From NCBI RefSeq assembly GCF_001649575.2, contig NC_051446.1:18702168-18766167 (forward strand): 64,000 nucleotides of DNA. Reading direction: 5' to 3'. The notes under the pieces were generated by a model. That model was given only the letters and a program-made list of their open reading frames with translations. It ran no database searches and was not told the DNA's origin. Positions 40,172 to 51,891 of the stretch are shown here, piece by piece. Within the stretch, counting starts at the first letter, position 1, and each line of letters begins with the position of its first letter. The position numbers were made by a program, and so were the translations under genes. The DNA is from Kryptolebias marmoratus (taxonomy: Eukaryota; Chordata; Actinopteri; Cyprinodontiformes; Rivulidae).

Positions 40172-41930
40172 TTAATAGCAGTGCAGCTTTTTGTCCAGAT
40201 TTCTGAGCTGCTCCAGAAATCCCTCGTTAGGTGAAACGTTCCTGTTGGCGCTGACTGCTGTGATGGCGTCCGCCAGCGTCATGTGTTCATGGATCATCAG
40301 GTAGGCCAGGACCAGAGTGGACGAACGGCTGAGCCCCATTGCACAGTGGACAAACACCTTACCTGCCAATCACGAGAAACAAAAACACCGTTTTAGCGGA
40401 TCGTTTCCGAGCTCCGGCACTCCTTTTCTACATTTACAACCAGGCAATCAGTGGATTATTGTGTCAAACATTATTCTAAATGTCCAATTTGTTCCTTCTC
40501 TGAGGATTAGAAACCATAAACATCACAGGGAAGAAAAGTGCTTCTGACTTCAAGACTAAAAGTTTTCAACAATGTTGCAACAAATGTTTCTACACACTTT
40601 AATCCCTGGTTTCTTATCGGGGCCCGAGGATTAGGAGGCAAAGGAGCGCGTAATTGAACTGTCTTGGCTTCTGTGTATTTCTGCCAGGGATTACCACAGA
40701 CCCCCGCCACACACCGGAGCCCCCGATCAGCCAGCATGTGAAGGAGGAGGCCTCATCTTATTACTGTCATGTCAGATACCAACTTCGCTTTACATAACGG
40801 GCCGCGCAGGCAACGGGCCACGAACGTAATTGTGTAATTTCCATGTCCAATAAAAGTCTAGCTTACAAATTACCACGGCAATCCATTTAAAACTCATTTT
40901 CCTGACAAAAGTCTGAGCCTATATGAGAAGATTACCATGGAGAGGAGGAGGAGGGGGGAGATATTAGCTTGATATCATGTTTAGTGTTTGATTTGCATTT
41001 TAATGAGTAATACAACAAGGGGGGTCGGGGAGTTGCTGTAATGGAAATTGACTGACAAATGTCTCTGCTATTTGTCTTGTCCTCCCCAAGTTAAAAAGGC
41101 ACAAGAGCTCGTCACCTGTTGGCAAGTTCAAAGCGTTCTTTATGAAGTTGGCCGCTGGGTAGAAAAAGGAGCTCAAGTCAAACGACGGCATGTCAAACGC
41201 CTCCACTCCATGATAAGCGATGCCGGTGTCTCTGTAGAAGCCGGGCCCCGTGTTCACGTTGAATTTGCCGTCGGCGGCGTTGAGCACATGGGTGATGTGG
41301 TGAGACTGGAGTGTCCGTTTGTCTTTGGCTGCGTACCTGAAAGGAAAAAGTCAACACAGGTTTCTGCGCAATCCGCAGATCTCGACACATATTAGTAATG
41401 ATTCTCAGCTCCCAGTACACCAGTTTTTTTTAGCTTAATATTTGTAAAATTGACTCTTGAATCAGCTTGGCTCCAAAAGTTAATCAGTTTTAAATGTACA
41501 TCCAACGATTTTCTTAGCGTTTCATTATAATCCATCCAGTGGGTCATGGGATATTTTGCTAACAGACAGACATGGTTGACTCCAAAAGCTTATACAAAGA
41601 TCTCGCCCAGTCAGGAGTGCTCACAATACGTGTTAGCGCTAACTCTCAGCTACCATCCCACCAAATTTTCGCTCAGCGATAATAAGTCCTCCGCTCACAC
41701 TAAGTGGTAATCTTTGTAAGTTAGTCACGAGTTGTCTTTTAATTAGGTGTGACAAAGGGATTAATTATTTCTCACATGTCTCCAATGTAGATCCTGGGAT
41801 AAACTTCATCCAGATGGTTGCTGGTCCCTTTCTTTGTCCACATCAGTCTGTGTAGCTCTGAAGCCGAGGGGGTCTCGTACCTGCTTGCTCGCACCCCGGG
41901 GCTTGCCAGGTGGCTGAGACCTCTGGGCAT
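40172..41930 (-). CDS. dusp13a: DUSP13-like phosphatase, TMDP type
   Basis: Third atypical DUSP. Exons on the minus strand: 41930-41776, 41336-41116, 40362-40172, totalling 567 bases and 188 residues (human TMDP 198). Phases are 2 and 1. The first ATG in frame is at 41930-41928; the frame is open upstream but without another ATG, so an upstream leader exon cannot be excluded. Visible: [50 protein letters not shown], the acid loop FDMPSFDL, and the P-loop [19 protein letters not shown]. The SELHRLMW / HLDEVYP / YAAKD pattern fits the testis-type DUSP13 product best. The gene symbol is a best guess. Confidence 0.87.
41395..41700 (-). repeat. dispersed repeat family, copy 6 (inverted)
   Basis: Intron 1 of the third DUSP. 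Landmarks: GTAAAATTGACTCTTGAATC, CATTATAATCCATCCAGTGG, ATATTTTGCTAACAGACAGA and ACTCTCAGCTACCATCCCAC. It matches, inverted, the copy at 3246. Confidence 0.65.
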
Positions 41931-42713
41931 GTCTGGACGCTCCACTTCTGCTCCTGCAGCCTGTCGGTACCGACACCGCCCGTTACTGATATGAACTTTG
42001 TGCCGCAGCTGCCGCCGAGGAGCATGCTGGGATTTAGCGAACAAGCCCGCAGGGCAACAAGGCCTTGGGGCTAAGAGATGAGGGTCACCCTATAGCTGCG
42101 GGGGCTTTTGTTTGAAGGGACTAATATTCACGTTTTTCATTAGTCTTTAAACCACCACAGTCAAAAACAAGTTCTGGATGTGGTCCGAGCGACCCGGGCT
42201 AAATGTTTCCTCACGGGGGTTAGGGGTAGTCTCAGGTCTGAACCGCTGATCCAGTTTATAACTAGAGACAGGACTAGAAGCTGGAAGTTGAAGCCACAAA
42301 AGACGAGTGCCTCCTAGTGGCTGGTAGCTGTAAATGTCTTCATTCACAGCCCTTAATATAAACAAATAGAATATTTACCTGACTAAAAAATGAAATACAC
42401 TGATAGATTTTTTCAGTTGTTGATTTTTGGTGATTAATGCAGCTCTTACCATTCTGTTGTATGTTCAGATATACTTTTTTCAATATGTTTTGCTTAAATT
42501 TGGCAACATGACAGTCTGTTAGGGAGTTGGAGGGTGTAGGTGGGAGTGTAAAGAACGGACGTTTTGGCTTCAATTCTCACTAAGGGGGGAAAGTGGAGAC
42601 ACTATTATTGTCAGTGGGTTTTAACCATGGATGTGTCACAAATCTGTGACTTTTTAAAATATGTTTCTCTTTTTAGAACAAAAAACAGGGAGTTCAAGCA
42701 GCTGAATTATCAT

Positions 42714-42780
42714 GATATAAATAAACAATATAAATAAACAATATAAATAAACAATATAAATAAACGATATAAATAAACGA
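42714..42780. repeat. 13-base tandem repeat AATATAAATAAAC
   Basis: About five copies of AATATAAATAAAC, the last with one change (GATAT). The C positions recur every 13 bases (42726, 42739, 42752, 42765, 42778). Confidence 0.9.
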
Positions 42781-45700
42781 AAGGCAGCACAAGAACTGCA
42801 AGCGTTTGTTTTTTAAATCATGAATCAAAAAGTTATTTTTTAAGTGTACTATTATACTGAATTGGATTCTTTTGAATCGGAATACTGAATGAACTGAAAT
42901 GTATACTGACTATATACAGGTGGTTTCAGGTGGACTGTTTACTTTTTGTTAAATGCCCTGAAATAACTGCAAATACAGTTAATTACAATACAATTAGTTA
43001 CTAAAAAGAAAAAATAAATGATAATAAAAACTGCTTAATGTATACATTTTACTACATGTGATGTACCTCATAATTGTATTTTTAAAAAGACGCTTTCTTT
43101 GATTTTTGTTTGTTTTAAACGACAGGTAGCCCAACAGGTAGCACTTTTAAGCAGTGTCTCCTTTTCTTGTAAATGCGAGAAAACGTTAATGAAAACATCT
43201 AATACGCTTAATTGAAATGCAGACATCTTTTGGTAACACGGAGAAATAAAATGAATGTAGGGTTATGGGAAGAGTCGTTAACATAGGCCTACAGTGGGCA
43301 CAGTGTGTGTGTATAATTGAAATATAGACCGCAGTTGTGCCAATAAATGTAGTTCACATCTGCGCAGGACCACAAGATCACATAATTATAATGTGACCCT
43401 ATAATACGCTCTTTATTTTATTTTATTTGCAATTCAGCAGAGTTATTTATCTCCAGAGATACAGAAAATTAGTATTCAAGGGCTGTAAACCGCTTCTCCT
43501 TTCCTGTTGGCAAGTCTAACCTGCAACTTTACAATTTATACGGCGGGCTTTAGAGAGACTTTTACTATACATACTGTATACATTAGCATCCATTTAGGTG
43601 TGTGCGTTACTGTGCTCAAGGCTGAGGATGTACAAGTGATGTGTATTCATTGTTACAGCTTCTTATTTGCATTCTTCCCCATGTGTGAAAATATAATTTG
43701 GCTCTCAGGGTTTTGGAGGCTTTGCGTCCTCCGGGATGAGTCACTGAGGCCAAATCTGTTTCGGTGACCTTTTGTTAAGCTGCTGTGGCATATGGAGGTT
43801 GCACATCATGATGGCTTTATCCATCTCTGCCTATGATTGTTGTGTGTGTCACTTTTTGGTCTGTTTGCATGAAAAGCCTCAAATGACCCTGTTCGTGCTC
43901 TGCGAGCGTGCAAGCACTCGAAGCCAGGGTGAAGTGCATCTTTATACAACGCGAGCCATACCTGGAGGCTCTTCTTTCTCCTCATTGATCTCGGAGTTCA
44001 GCCCTTCCCTCCCTCCCACAGTCAGGGCAGAGAACTGATTTCCCTGGTGCATATGCTCTGCTTTCACAGCCTCCCCCCCTTAGGCTAACCTGTCCTTCCT
44101 GCTCCACTTTTGTGTAATTAAAGATACTTCTTATGGGAAAGTGCCTGCAGTTAACATGGAGGGCAAATTAAAATTTCTTCTTCTTTTTTTTTTACCTCCT
44201 CGGGCCGTCTTCTTGGCGGTGTTATGAATTGCACTTTCCTTTTCAGCCTTTCAGATGTGATTCATCTGGATTAAAAGACGGTACAATAATCCTTTAGGAA
44301 ATGTCATCACAGAACGACAGTCTTTATATTAGTTTATATTGCAAACAAACCTACACAGCACAATCAAAGCAAACGTGATAGATTACGTATGCTGCAGACA
44401 ATAATAAATATTTTTCCAACTCACCGTCTCCGCAGACACTTGCCTCGGCTGAAGTCGCTGTTTTTCATCGCCTCTCGAATCAAGAGCTACATCTAGGTCG
44501 ACAGCACGACTGTCTGCGTTCTCCTTGGTAATCTACCCTGCAACCTTTTTTGCTATTTTAACATCTGAATCACATCCCAAAATAATTCTGGCATCATCGT
44601 CTACATTCCTTAAAGGTTACACAAGCTGCCAGCACTGAAGCAGGATAGGACACAGCTTTTTTTTTAATAGCAAAAAAATTAGATCAGTGCTGCTTTGCTT
44701 TAGGTTTTTTTTTTTTTTCTGACTCTTTCTTTACATTTTTTCCCTTCAGTGAAATGTTTTTTAACAGAACCTGGTTGTTTGATCAAGGATGGAGTTTCTC
44801 TTTTGTGTAATTCAAGATCATTTAATGTTTTTTATTCATCAGAAAATAACAATAATACCATCTGAGACTACATTCTCAAAGCACAAAAGAAAATGACCAT
44901 TTCTACAAACACCTAAAACAATTCATTATAAATGTTCAGTCTTACACAATTTGAATACACAAATGAATAAATATTGCATGACATAAAGGCTGAAACATTA
45001 TTTCTGTCTAAATAAAAGACCTAAATACGTTCTGTAATATGTGTTGCCTGTATCGTTAAATTTGCAGGTGTTTTAATAAACTTGCAAATTTTACTGTAAA
45101 GTTACAATTAGGAGCTTTTAAGAGAAAAAATAAAATTCACAATAGGCAGAAATCATTGCTGTCGGGTCCTGATCAAAATAAAATGTGTACCTTTTTGATG
45201 CACAGCAGTGATGAACCCAAGCAGCATGATAAAAACAAAGGAATTTTACTCTGTGAGCAGTGGTTTATTGGACAAATGTTGTAGACTGAGCCTCTCTTTA
45301 GAGTCAAGGCAGTTTATTAACATCTGAAGCTTCATAAAACATTCCATAATGAAATTTGGTCCTTTCTGTTGTGAGAAAAAGTGAAGAAAAACCGCCTTAC
45401 TAGTATGAAAGCTTAATAAAGTCATGAATCCATGAGCAGTTATTACTTAACGTTTTCCTTCTCTAGCTAATTTAATCTCTTGTTAAGACATTCCTTTATT
45501 TAAATTAACTTATTTTATAAATACAACCGTCCAGAAGAGAACTGTAAAGCCGTCAGCCACTTGAAACACCAACATGTCAGCTCTGGTTGTCATGTTTTGT
45601 TTTCATTGTGATATGATGGCATGAATTTGTGCCTCCGTTGTACTTTTAATAGTACATCTGTATAAAACAAGCTAAATGTCCGGTTAGCCCTTTTCTTAAA

Positions 45701-46184
45701 GGTGTTTAACAGTGTCTTCACTGCTAAATATTTGGTCAAAATTAGTTCAGCCTCAAACTAAATGTCACAGAGACTAAAAATAACATTTTATGCTGATATT
45801 TATACTGTATTTCAGCTAGATTTGCAGTAAGAAAAAGTTTATAGTCGTACCTAAGCACGTTAAATTAGCAAGGCGTTTGTTCCTGTTAGCACAAACAGCA
45901 TGTTGTACGATGTGCTGACTAATAGTTCTGTGATTATAGATTATAGGTGCAATTTCTTTAACATTTCTGTGTTCAACTGTTCCCACTCTCAACACAACAA
46001 ACTCATGGTCAAAGTGATTAAACAAAGTTTGACATGTTGATTTGAACCACAGCTAGAGAAAGAAGTAAGGTAGTTGTTTACAACCAGAGTCAAGTAGGTC
46101 TCAACTAAAAATAATTTAGTAAGAGTTTCTTTGTGTGCTTAGGGACTGATTCATCTGGACAAAAAAACCCCAAAAAACACACAT

Positions 46185-46400
46185 TCTAATGGATTTGCAT
46201 GGTGGCGACAGTATCATGATTAATGGGATGTTTTCAAACAAGAGATTCAAGAAAATGGAACAACATTGAGGAGAAGCTAAAGAAACCCAATATACCCTTG
46301 AAGAACCTGTTCCAGAGCTTTCAGGACCTCAATCTTGCCTAAAAACAACCTAGAGAGGAGCAGCAGATGATCCCCACATGGCTGAAGACCCTAAAGATCT
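46185..46400 (+). mobile_element. Tc1-like transposon fragment
   Basis: Degenerate sequence with CATGGTGGCGACAGTATCAT, CTTGAAGAACCTGTTCCAGA and GCTGAAGACCCTAAAG. These match the central part of fish Tc1 transposase genes (HGG-S-IM motif, then L-ENL-Q). No intact reading frame. Confidence 0.5.
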
Positions 46401-46614
46401 GTTGCTGCCAGAGAAGGGTTCTTCACATATTCAGCTGCTCTGTTCCTCGTTGTTGACTTTATCGAGTCACGTTAAACCGAGCCTCGACGAAACTGTTGAA
46501 CCAGACTCCACAGCGGTGGATTTTCTGCAGAAACGTCTTCGTGTGGACCTCTGGGTCGACACACGTCTCGACGGCGTCGCACCGAGAAAACCAACCCAGC
46601 GGCGCGCCTCCGGC

Positions 46615-47769
46615 TCACAGGATCTGGCACGACTTCTTCTTTTTCTTTGTCAGCTGGAGATCCAGATCCAGCAGCAAAGCCAGGAAGTTCCGGTTGGGGT
46701 AAATGGCCCTCTTCTGGATCAGTTTCTGCAAGGCCTGTTTGAGCGGAAGGCGGTGGTAGATCATGAGGTAGGCCAGCACCAAGGTCGACGAGCGGCTCAT
46801 TCCCATGATGCAGTGCACCAGTACCTTCCCTGAAGAACGGCACAAAGGAGGGAAAAAAGGGAAGGATTAGTGAGAGCCTCATTAATATCATACATGACTG
46901 CCCGTCTCACACCGAACTGTCTCTTTCTGTTTTGAGCTAAAAATAGAGCCAACCGTTCCAAGACTTTGTTCATTTATGGTCCCTTTGCAGACAGGCCGAC
47001 TGTCTCATTAATCCCAACTCGTCCTCTGCTTGATAGCTTCTTTCAAAGAAGCTATTACATACTTCAGGTCTGCAAGGTAAGACTCTTATTACTGCCAGCT
47101 GAAAATGCATTTCTATCCCAGCACAAGCTGTGTTACATTGAGGTGACAGGTGACATTGAAAGAGCAGCATGATGTGAGAGCTCGAGCAGATGGTTAACTC
47201 TATTAAGGATTTGCAGAGTGAAAACGAAAGATTTGATAAGTAGGGGAAAACTGTGACTCTTACCACCAGGTGACTTCAGAGCTTTATGAATGAAGTCTGC
47301 TGCCGGCTGGAAGTAAACATCCAGATCGAAGTGAGTCGAGTCGTCTGCTGGAATGCCAAAATACACAAAGTCGTTGCCATAAAAGCGTTGGTTCCCTACG
47401 CTGCCGCGCTTGGAGTGAGCAGCGTTTAACACATGAGTTATGCCTAATTTCAGCAGGGCAGCCTTGTTTTGGGCTGCTGCCCTGGCAAGACAGAAACAGA
47501 AAGAAGTTCAAGACTTGTGTGGGAGTTATGCATCGCAGCACAATGATTCGATGCCAGAATGATTCAGTGAGTGGACGGAGTTACTTCAAAGACCTTTCGA
47601 AATAGCAAATTTGTTAATTCTTAAATGAAACTCGTACTTACACATTTCCTATGTATACGTTCGGCCACACCTCATCAATCTGATTTAGGTGCAGCTTACA
47701 AGAGTCCAAAACCTTTTGCAGGTCCTTCACAGTCAGGTATTCTTTTCGCTTGTCTTTCACAGTTGGCAT
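46615..47769 (-). CDS. DUSP13-like phosphatase, MDSP-related
   Basis: Fourth atypical DUSP. Exons on the minus strand: 47769-47642, 47481-47264, 46829-46615, totalling 561 bases and 186 residues. Phases are 2 and 1. The start ATG at 47769 sits in AAAATGCC. Visible: [45 protein letters not shown] with the general-acid Asp, and the P-loop [19 protein letters not shown]. The C-terminus ends in an unusual run of five Lys then SCQIL. The FYG, GIPADD and AADFIHKAL blocks follow the muscle-type DUSP13 product (MDSP), but the next gene is a closer match, so this may be an extra fish paralogue. Confidence 0.88.
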
Positions 47770-48503
47770 TTTTTAGGTCCAAATCTCTTGCCTTGGATCG
47801 ACTGCGGGCCAAAATGTTTGTCGTATTAAAGCAGCCTCAGTCTTTCTGCAGCTCCAGATGATCGGTACGAGCAGGTGCTGTCACTGGACAGTTACCCAAT
47901 TTGGTGCCTAACCTAGCGTGTAGTCTTACTCGCGGAGAGGGCGAGAGCAACAAACGCGCGCAGCTCGGGCTCCGCTTCGCCACACCACTGCCTGCAGGAC
48001 TCTCGTTTAATAAGAATCGTTTTATAAAGCAGAGATAATTGGGCGTGATTGCGGTTAAATTGTTAAAGCGCACAGCTTACGCCGGATGTAACATCAGCTT
48101 TTACGGAACGGAAATGCTCCGGCAGCTTCGTGTGGCTCGTTAAAGAGTCCCGAGATGAACAGCTCATGAAAGCAAACTGAGTTTAAAAAAAAAAAAAAGT
48201 GAAACAAATATTAGCTTCACTGATGGCAAGACATGACATTTAAAGGCCTTCCTGTGCAGATGTTACTTTTCAGGTTTCAGGTCAATTTTTACCCATTTTA
48301 GCTTTAAAACTGAGAGAAAAAACAATCATTAACCTCACTTTAACACCACTAAATGTATTTTTTTATTCCTTTTCATTAGGACTGTAAATGTGTATGTAAA
48401 ATGTGGGTGTGTTATAAAATACCAGAATCAGTCGATATGTGTCTCCGGGTCGTTTTTGACCTGGAGAACGCTATCGACTGATTATTAAAGATGCTTCTGC
48501 TCA

Positions 48504-48523
48504 GTGTGTGTGTGTGTGTGTGT
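48504..48523. repeat. (GT)n microsatellite
   Basis: About 10 GT units. Confidence 0.9.
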
Positions 48524-49145
48524 AATGAGACAAATCCCACCTGAAATGTAGGCTTCGAGAAATTATACGCGAAAAGTGAAGTTTGTTTACGTGAAAAACT
48601 GAAGTTTCACAGAATCTGCGTGGCAAGGGTTTGCTTTTTTTTCTTCGACAGCACAGGTGTTGTAAAGGAAACCGTCTCTCCTCAGTCCTTGTGGACACAT
48701 TGTTTAAACCCTCGGACATTTAATCCCAACATTTAAAGGGACTAGATCGGTAGTTTGATTTTAAAAGTTTGTTTTTAAAAGTTGGCACAAACTGTGGTTT
48801 TTAGTCTTTAAAACAACTATTTCAAACTTACATAACCTTTGGTGGTCATTTAAAAAGAAAAAGTTGGCAGAAACATTCAATCAAACTAATCTTTCAGGCA
48901 TCCGGTGGACATTTTGAAAATTTAACCAAATCTAAATGGTTCTTCTGTTCTGATTCTCTATTTGAGAGTCAGGAAATAGTCGAATGTAGATTTTACTGTA
49001 GAATGACAGACTAAAAAACGTCTCAATGTACCGGCTTTCCAGGCATGATTCTCATTAAGCAGCATTAGAGAAAAAGGAAATTCTTCAGTTCCTGAAACAA
49101 ACCGCTGAAAGTCAAAGACCAGTGTCTCCCTCCTCTGGCAGGTGC

Positions 49146-49151
49146 TTTATT
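49146..49151 (-). promoter_or_regulatory. poly(A) signal of the fifth DUSP
   Basis: TTTATT on the plus strand (AATAAA on the minus strand), only 38 bases after the stop codon at 49191-49189. This implies a very short 3'UTR. Confidence 0.6.
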
Positions 49152-49188
49152 CACCTTCAGGAGAACCGATGCTCCGCTCGGACTGAGT

Positions 49189-49937
49189 TCATTTCTTGCG
49201 CAGTTTCACGTCCAAAGCACGAAGCTGTCTGAGGAATCCCCCGTTTGGGAAAATCCACCTGCGCTCTTTGACTTTACCGATGGCGTCTAAGAGGGTGTAG
49301 CCGTGGTGGATCATCAGGTAGGCCAGGACGAGAGAGGCGGACCTGCTCACTCCGACGGCACAGTGAACCAGAACCCGAACTGAAGAAGAAGGAAACGCAC
49401 TGAATGCAGAGCCTGCTTTGACTTTTTCTGTGTTTATTCCCGACAAGACGATTGACTTGTGTTAAAACCTGACGTCGGGGCAACATGGTTTACCGCCATC
49501 AGCGTTGAGTGCGTTCCGAATGTAGTCGGCAGCGGGGAAGAAATAACCAGAGAGTTTCGAAGGTTGGCGAGTCATCTGCAGGGACTCCGTAATAATCCAC
49601 GGAGGGCCCGTAGAAGTCATGACTCCCCTGACAGTACATCCTCCCGTGAGCTGCGTTCACAACATGAGTAATTCCCTGCTTCCATAGACTGTAGCGATCA
49701 TTGGCAACTGACCTGAGGGCAAAGGAAGCTATTTGTAATCTGAAAAAGAGAGAGAGAGGAAAAAAAAAGTGAATTTACAACACAGTCCAGAGCAGGACTC
49801 AACACTTACATGTCCCCAATGAAGAGGTTAGGCCAGACTTCGTCCAGATGGTTCCCAAACCTTTTACCACCAAACAAAACCTTCTGCAGCTCTTTAACAG
49901 AGGGAGGGGTGTAACTGCTGTCCTGCATATTGTTCAT
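49189..49937 (-). pseudogene. dusp13b: DUSP13-like phosphatase, MDSP type, with a 1-base frameshift
   Basis: Fifth atypical DUSP, the best match to the muscle-type DUSP13 product. Exons on the minus strand: 49937-49810, 49712-49494, 49379-49189. Exon 2 is 219 bases where the adjacent paralogue has 218, and the total of 538 is not a multiple of three. The break is in an A run (TTT at 49555-49557 on the plus strand): before it the frame reads [10 protein letters not shown], after it the normal frame is shifted by one base and reads [15 protein letters not shown]. As read, translation stops at the end of exon 2, before the P-loop. Exon 3 is otherwise perfect, with [19 protein letters not shown], and all splice sites are intact. 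Without the extra base it would give 178 residues. A sequencing or assembly error is at least as likely as true inactivation. Confidence 0.8.
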
Positions 49938-50760
49938 TTCTGATTACACACAGGCTGTATTTATTGACTCACATTAGCTGTTTTAAAGCGTAAACTCAGA
50001 TGATTTACAATTTGATTACCTAAAATTTGATTTCCAAACCCTGCTGAGGCTTTACCGCAGCCACGCTGTTACTGACAGAGACAGGTGCTCGAGTTCTAAA
50101 ATTAAAACAGCGACCCATTTTCTAAATGTCACATTTACAACTCTAGATCTGTATGAATTACTTGACTCGATGCTCACATGTTTATTCATTTTGTTGCTTT
50201 AAAATAAGCAGCCAATACAGGTTGCAGTTGAATAAACAAATAGGATCCAACTTGTAGCAAAATCAGTGCATGTCTGTGCTGTTTCTGTGGGAGCTGTATT
50301 TGCAAAATTGTATTGACCGGCTCCTGCCAAAGGGCAAAAAGTGTGTGTTTGTGTGTGTCTGTCTGTTACCAGAATAGTTCTCCAAATTTTCAGAAAGTAA
50401 TAATTCGATGCATGTCGTCAACCTATTAACTTTTGTGGTCGATCCAATTCAAGGTGTTGACATTAGCCAACACGAAATATTTTGTAATATTGCATTACAT
50501 TGTGCAGCTAAAACTTAATCATATCTTAAAAGAAGATATGATTTAGATTTCAGTGTAAAACGTGAAAGGTGGCGGGCGACATGCATTCCTTTAAGAAATG
50601 ATTTTACTTTTAGAACTGTTCAGATTATACTACATTATTAGGTTTGTTTATTAAAAAATTATAATAGCAATCTCGTTAACTGGTTGCATTTAAATTTAAG
50701 CTCTAAGTTACATTACTTAGAAAATAATTATTGAAGTAATGTAACTCCTAGTAATCTGCA
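49938..50760. other. intergenic sequence upstream of the fifth DUSP
   Basis: Divergent spacer between the fifth DUSP (-) and samd8 (+). AT-rich; includes a copy of the dispersed repeat at about 50325-50600. No gene. Confidence 0.6.
50325..50600 (+). repeat. dispersed repeat family, copy 7
   Basis: Same orientation as the copy at 3246. Landmarks: GTGTGTGTCTGTCTGTTACC, AAATTTTCAGAAAGTAATAA and GACATGCATTCCTTTAAG. Confidence 0.6.
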
Positions 50761-51046
50761 GAGGTGCAGTACCCTTTTGTCGTCGCTGGGTGTCGCTGTT
50801 GTCGCGTTCACTCAAAGCGCCGCGCTGCAGATTTTGCGTGCGCAGCTACTCTGAACATTAGCGCCTTGTCTTATCAGCGTTTATGCTAACAAGCGCGAAT
50901 CCTTTGAGAAATGTTTCCCACTAAGCTGCTGTTGTTGTCGCCGCACAGTCCGCTAGTACGGTTTCTGGTAATTCTGCTGGGATGTCGCTTGGTTAGTTAG
51001 CTGAACAAATAGGCTCCGTGTTGTCTTCGGTTACTTCTCAAACCGG
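50761..51046 (+). promoter_or_regulatory. samd8: samd8 promoter and probable non-coding first exon
   Basis: CG-rich patch (CAAAGCGCCGCGCTGCAG at 50813, GTGCGCAGC at 50839) leading to CAAACCGG and a perfect donor GTGAGT at 51047. The untranslated exon probably ends at 51046, and the intron 51047-51868 then joins it to the start-codon exon. The transcription start is not pinned down. The same CpG patch may serve the divergent fifth DUSP, about 0.9 kb away. Confidence 0.55.
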
Positions 51047-51868
51047 GTGAGTAAAGGGACACGTATCGCTATCAAGCTAGCAGAAGCTAACAGCTAGCTA
51101 GCTAGGTAGGCAGGACTGTAGGGCATGCTTTGTGGGGATAGAAAAGAGGATGCGTTGATTTGGTTTCACATTTAATTCAGGAATACTTGGCTCCACATAT
51201 TGTTTGGGTTAGAAACTGAGCATTAAGAGTCTCCGACATCCTTAACTGTTTATCAGTGATTTAGGGTACTATAGGTGGGTGAATGTTATGAGCTATTTAC
51301 TGACAACTAGAATTAATACCTTCTCTGTAAATTACTGCATCCAGTGTTTTAGCATCACTTACACGAGACAACTAAGTCTTTACCCTAACAACAGATTTTA
51401 AAAGTTTGTAACAACAGAAATAGTAATTTATGACCTTTTTTGTGGGATATTCTTGGCTATCATTGTTGGAAAAAACGGTCAGTAAATCGTTATGTATTGT
51501 TTTTACTGGAACCCTAAATTTACTGCATATCCAAAGGATTATTTTGGCTCTTTTACTACATTTTTTGTGTTATCCATGAAAGCGCAAATTCAGATTAGCT
51601 AATTCTTGTCAGTATTTGCTTCATCAAGTTGCTGAAACTGTGAACTTTCAACTTCCCTGTATTCCTCTTGTTTGTCCCTTCTAATGTTGCCACAAAGTAA
51701 ATTTATTATCAGTAATGCAGCATTGTTAGGCCTGTGTGGTATTGCAGAATAAGTGTGCCTAACACTTAGCCCAGCTCCTCGTGGATTATTTTGTTTATTG
51801 GTGAGGAGGATTATAAAGATCGATATTGGGAAAGCTCGCTCTGACACGGTTCTGTTCCTCTTTTCCAG
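51047..51868 (+). other. samd8: samd8 5'UTR intron
   Basis: Intron from GTGAGT to CTTTTCCAG. Opens with small GCTAGC-rich direct repeats near 51080-51110; otherwise AT-rich, nothing recognised. Confidence 0.55.
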
Positions 51869-51891
51869 CCTTCAGAGTGAAGGAAGGGGAA

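Larger units (their letters stand above)
41931..46614. other. 4.7 kb intergenic region between third and fourth DUSP
   Basis: No gene seen. It holds a 13-base tandem repeat (42714-42780), T/A homopolymers, two perfect MEF2-type sites CTAAAAATAA (45774-45783 and 46104-46113), and a Tc1-like remnant near its right end (46185-46400). Open frames at 43507-44038 and 45816-46025 have no similarity to known families. Confidence 0.6.
47770..49188. other. intergenic region between fourth and fifth DUSP
   Basis: No gene. The stretch 47840-48070 is GC-richer with several CG pairs and is the likely promoter of the fourth DUSP. A (GT)n run lies at 48504-48523. The poly(A) signal of the fifth DUSP is at its right end. 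Confidence 0.6.

Noticed and set aside
42714..42780. regularly spaced repeats as a possible CRISPR-like array
   Set aside because: Units are contiguous 13-mers without spacers, in a vertebrate genome; simple tandem repeat.
46378..46833. 151-codon plus-strand open frame
   Set aside because: Antisense to the fourth DUSP last exon and partly Tc1 debris.
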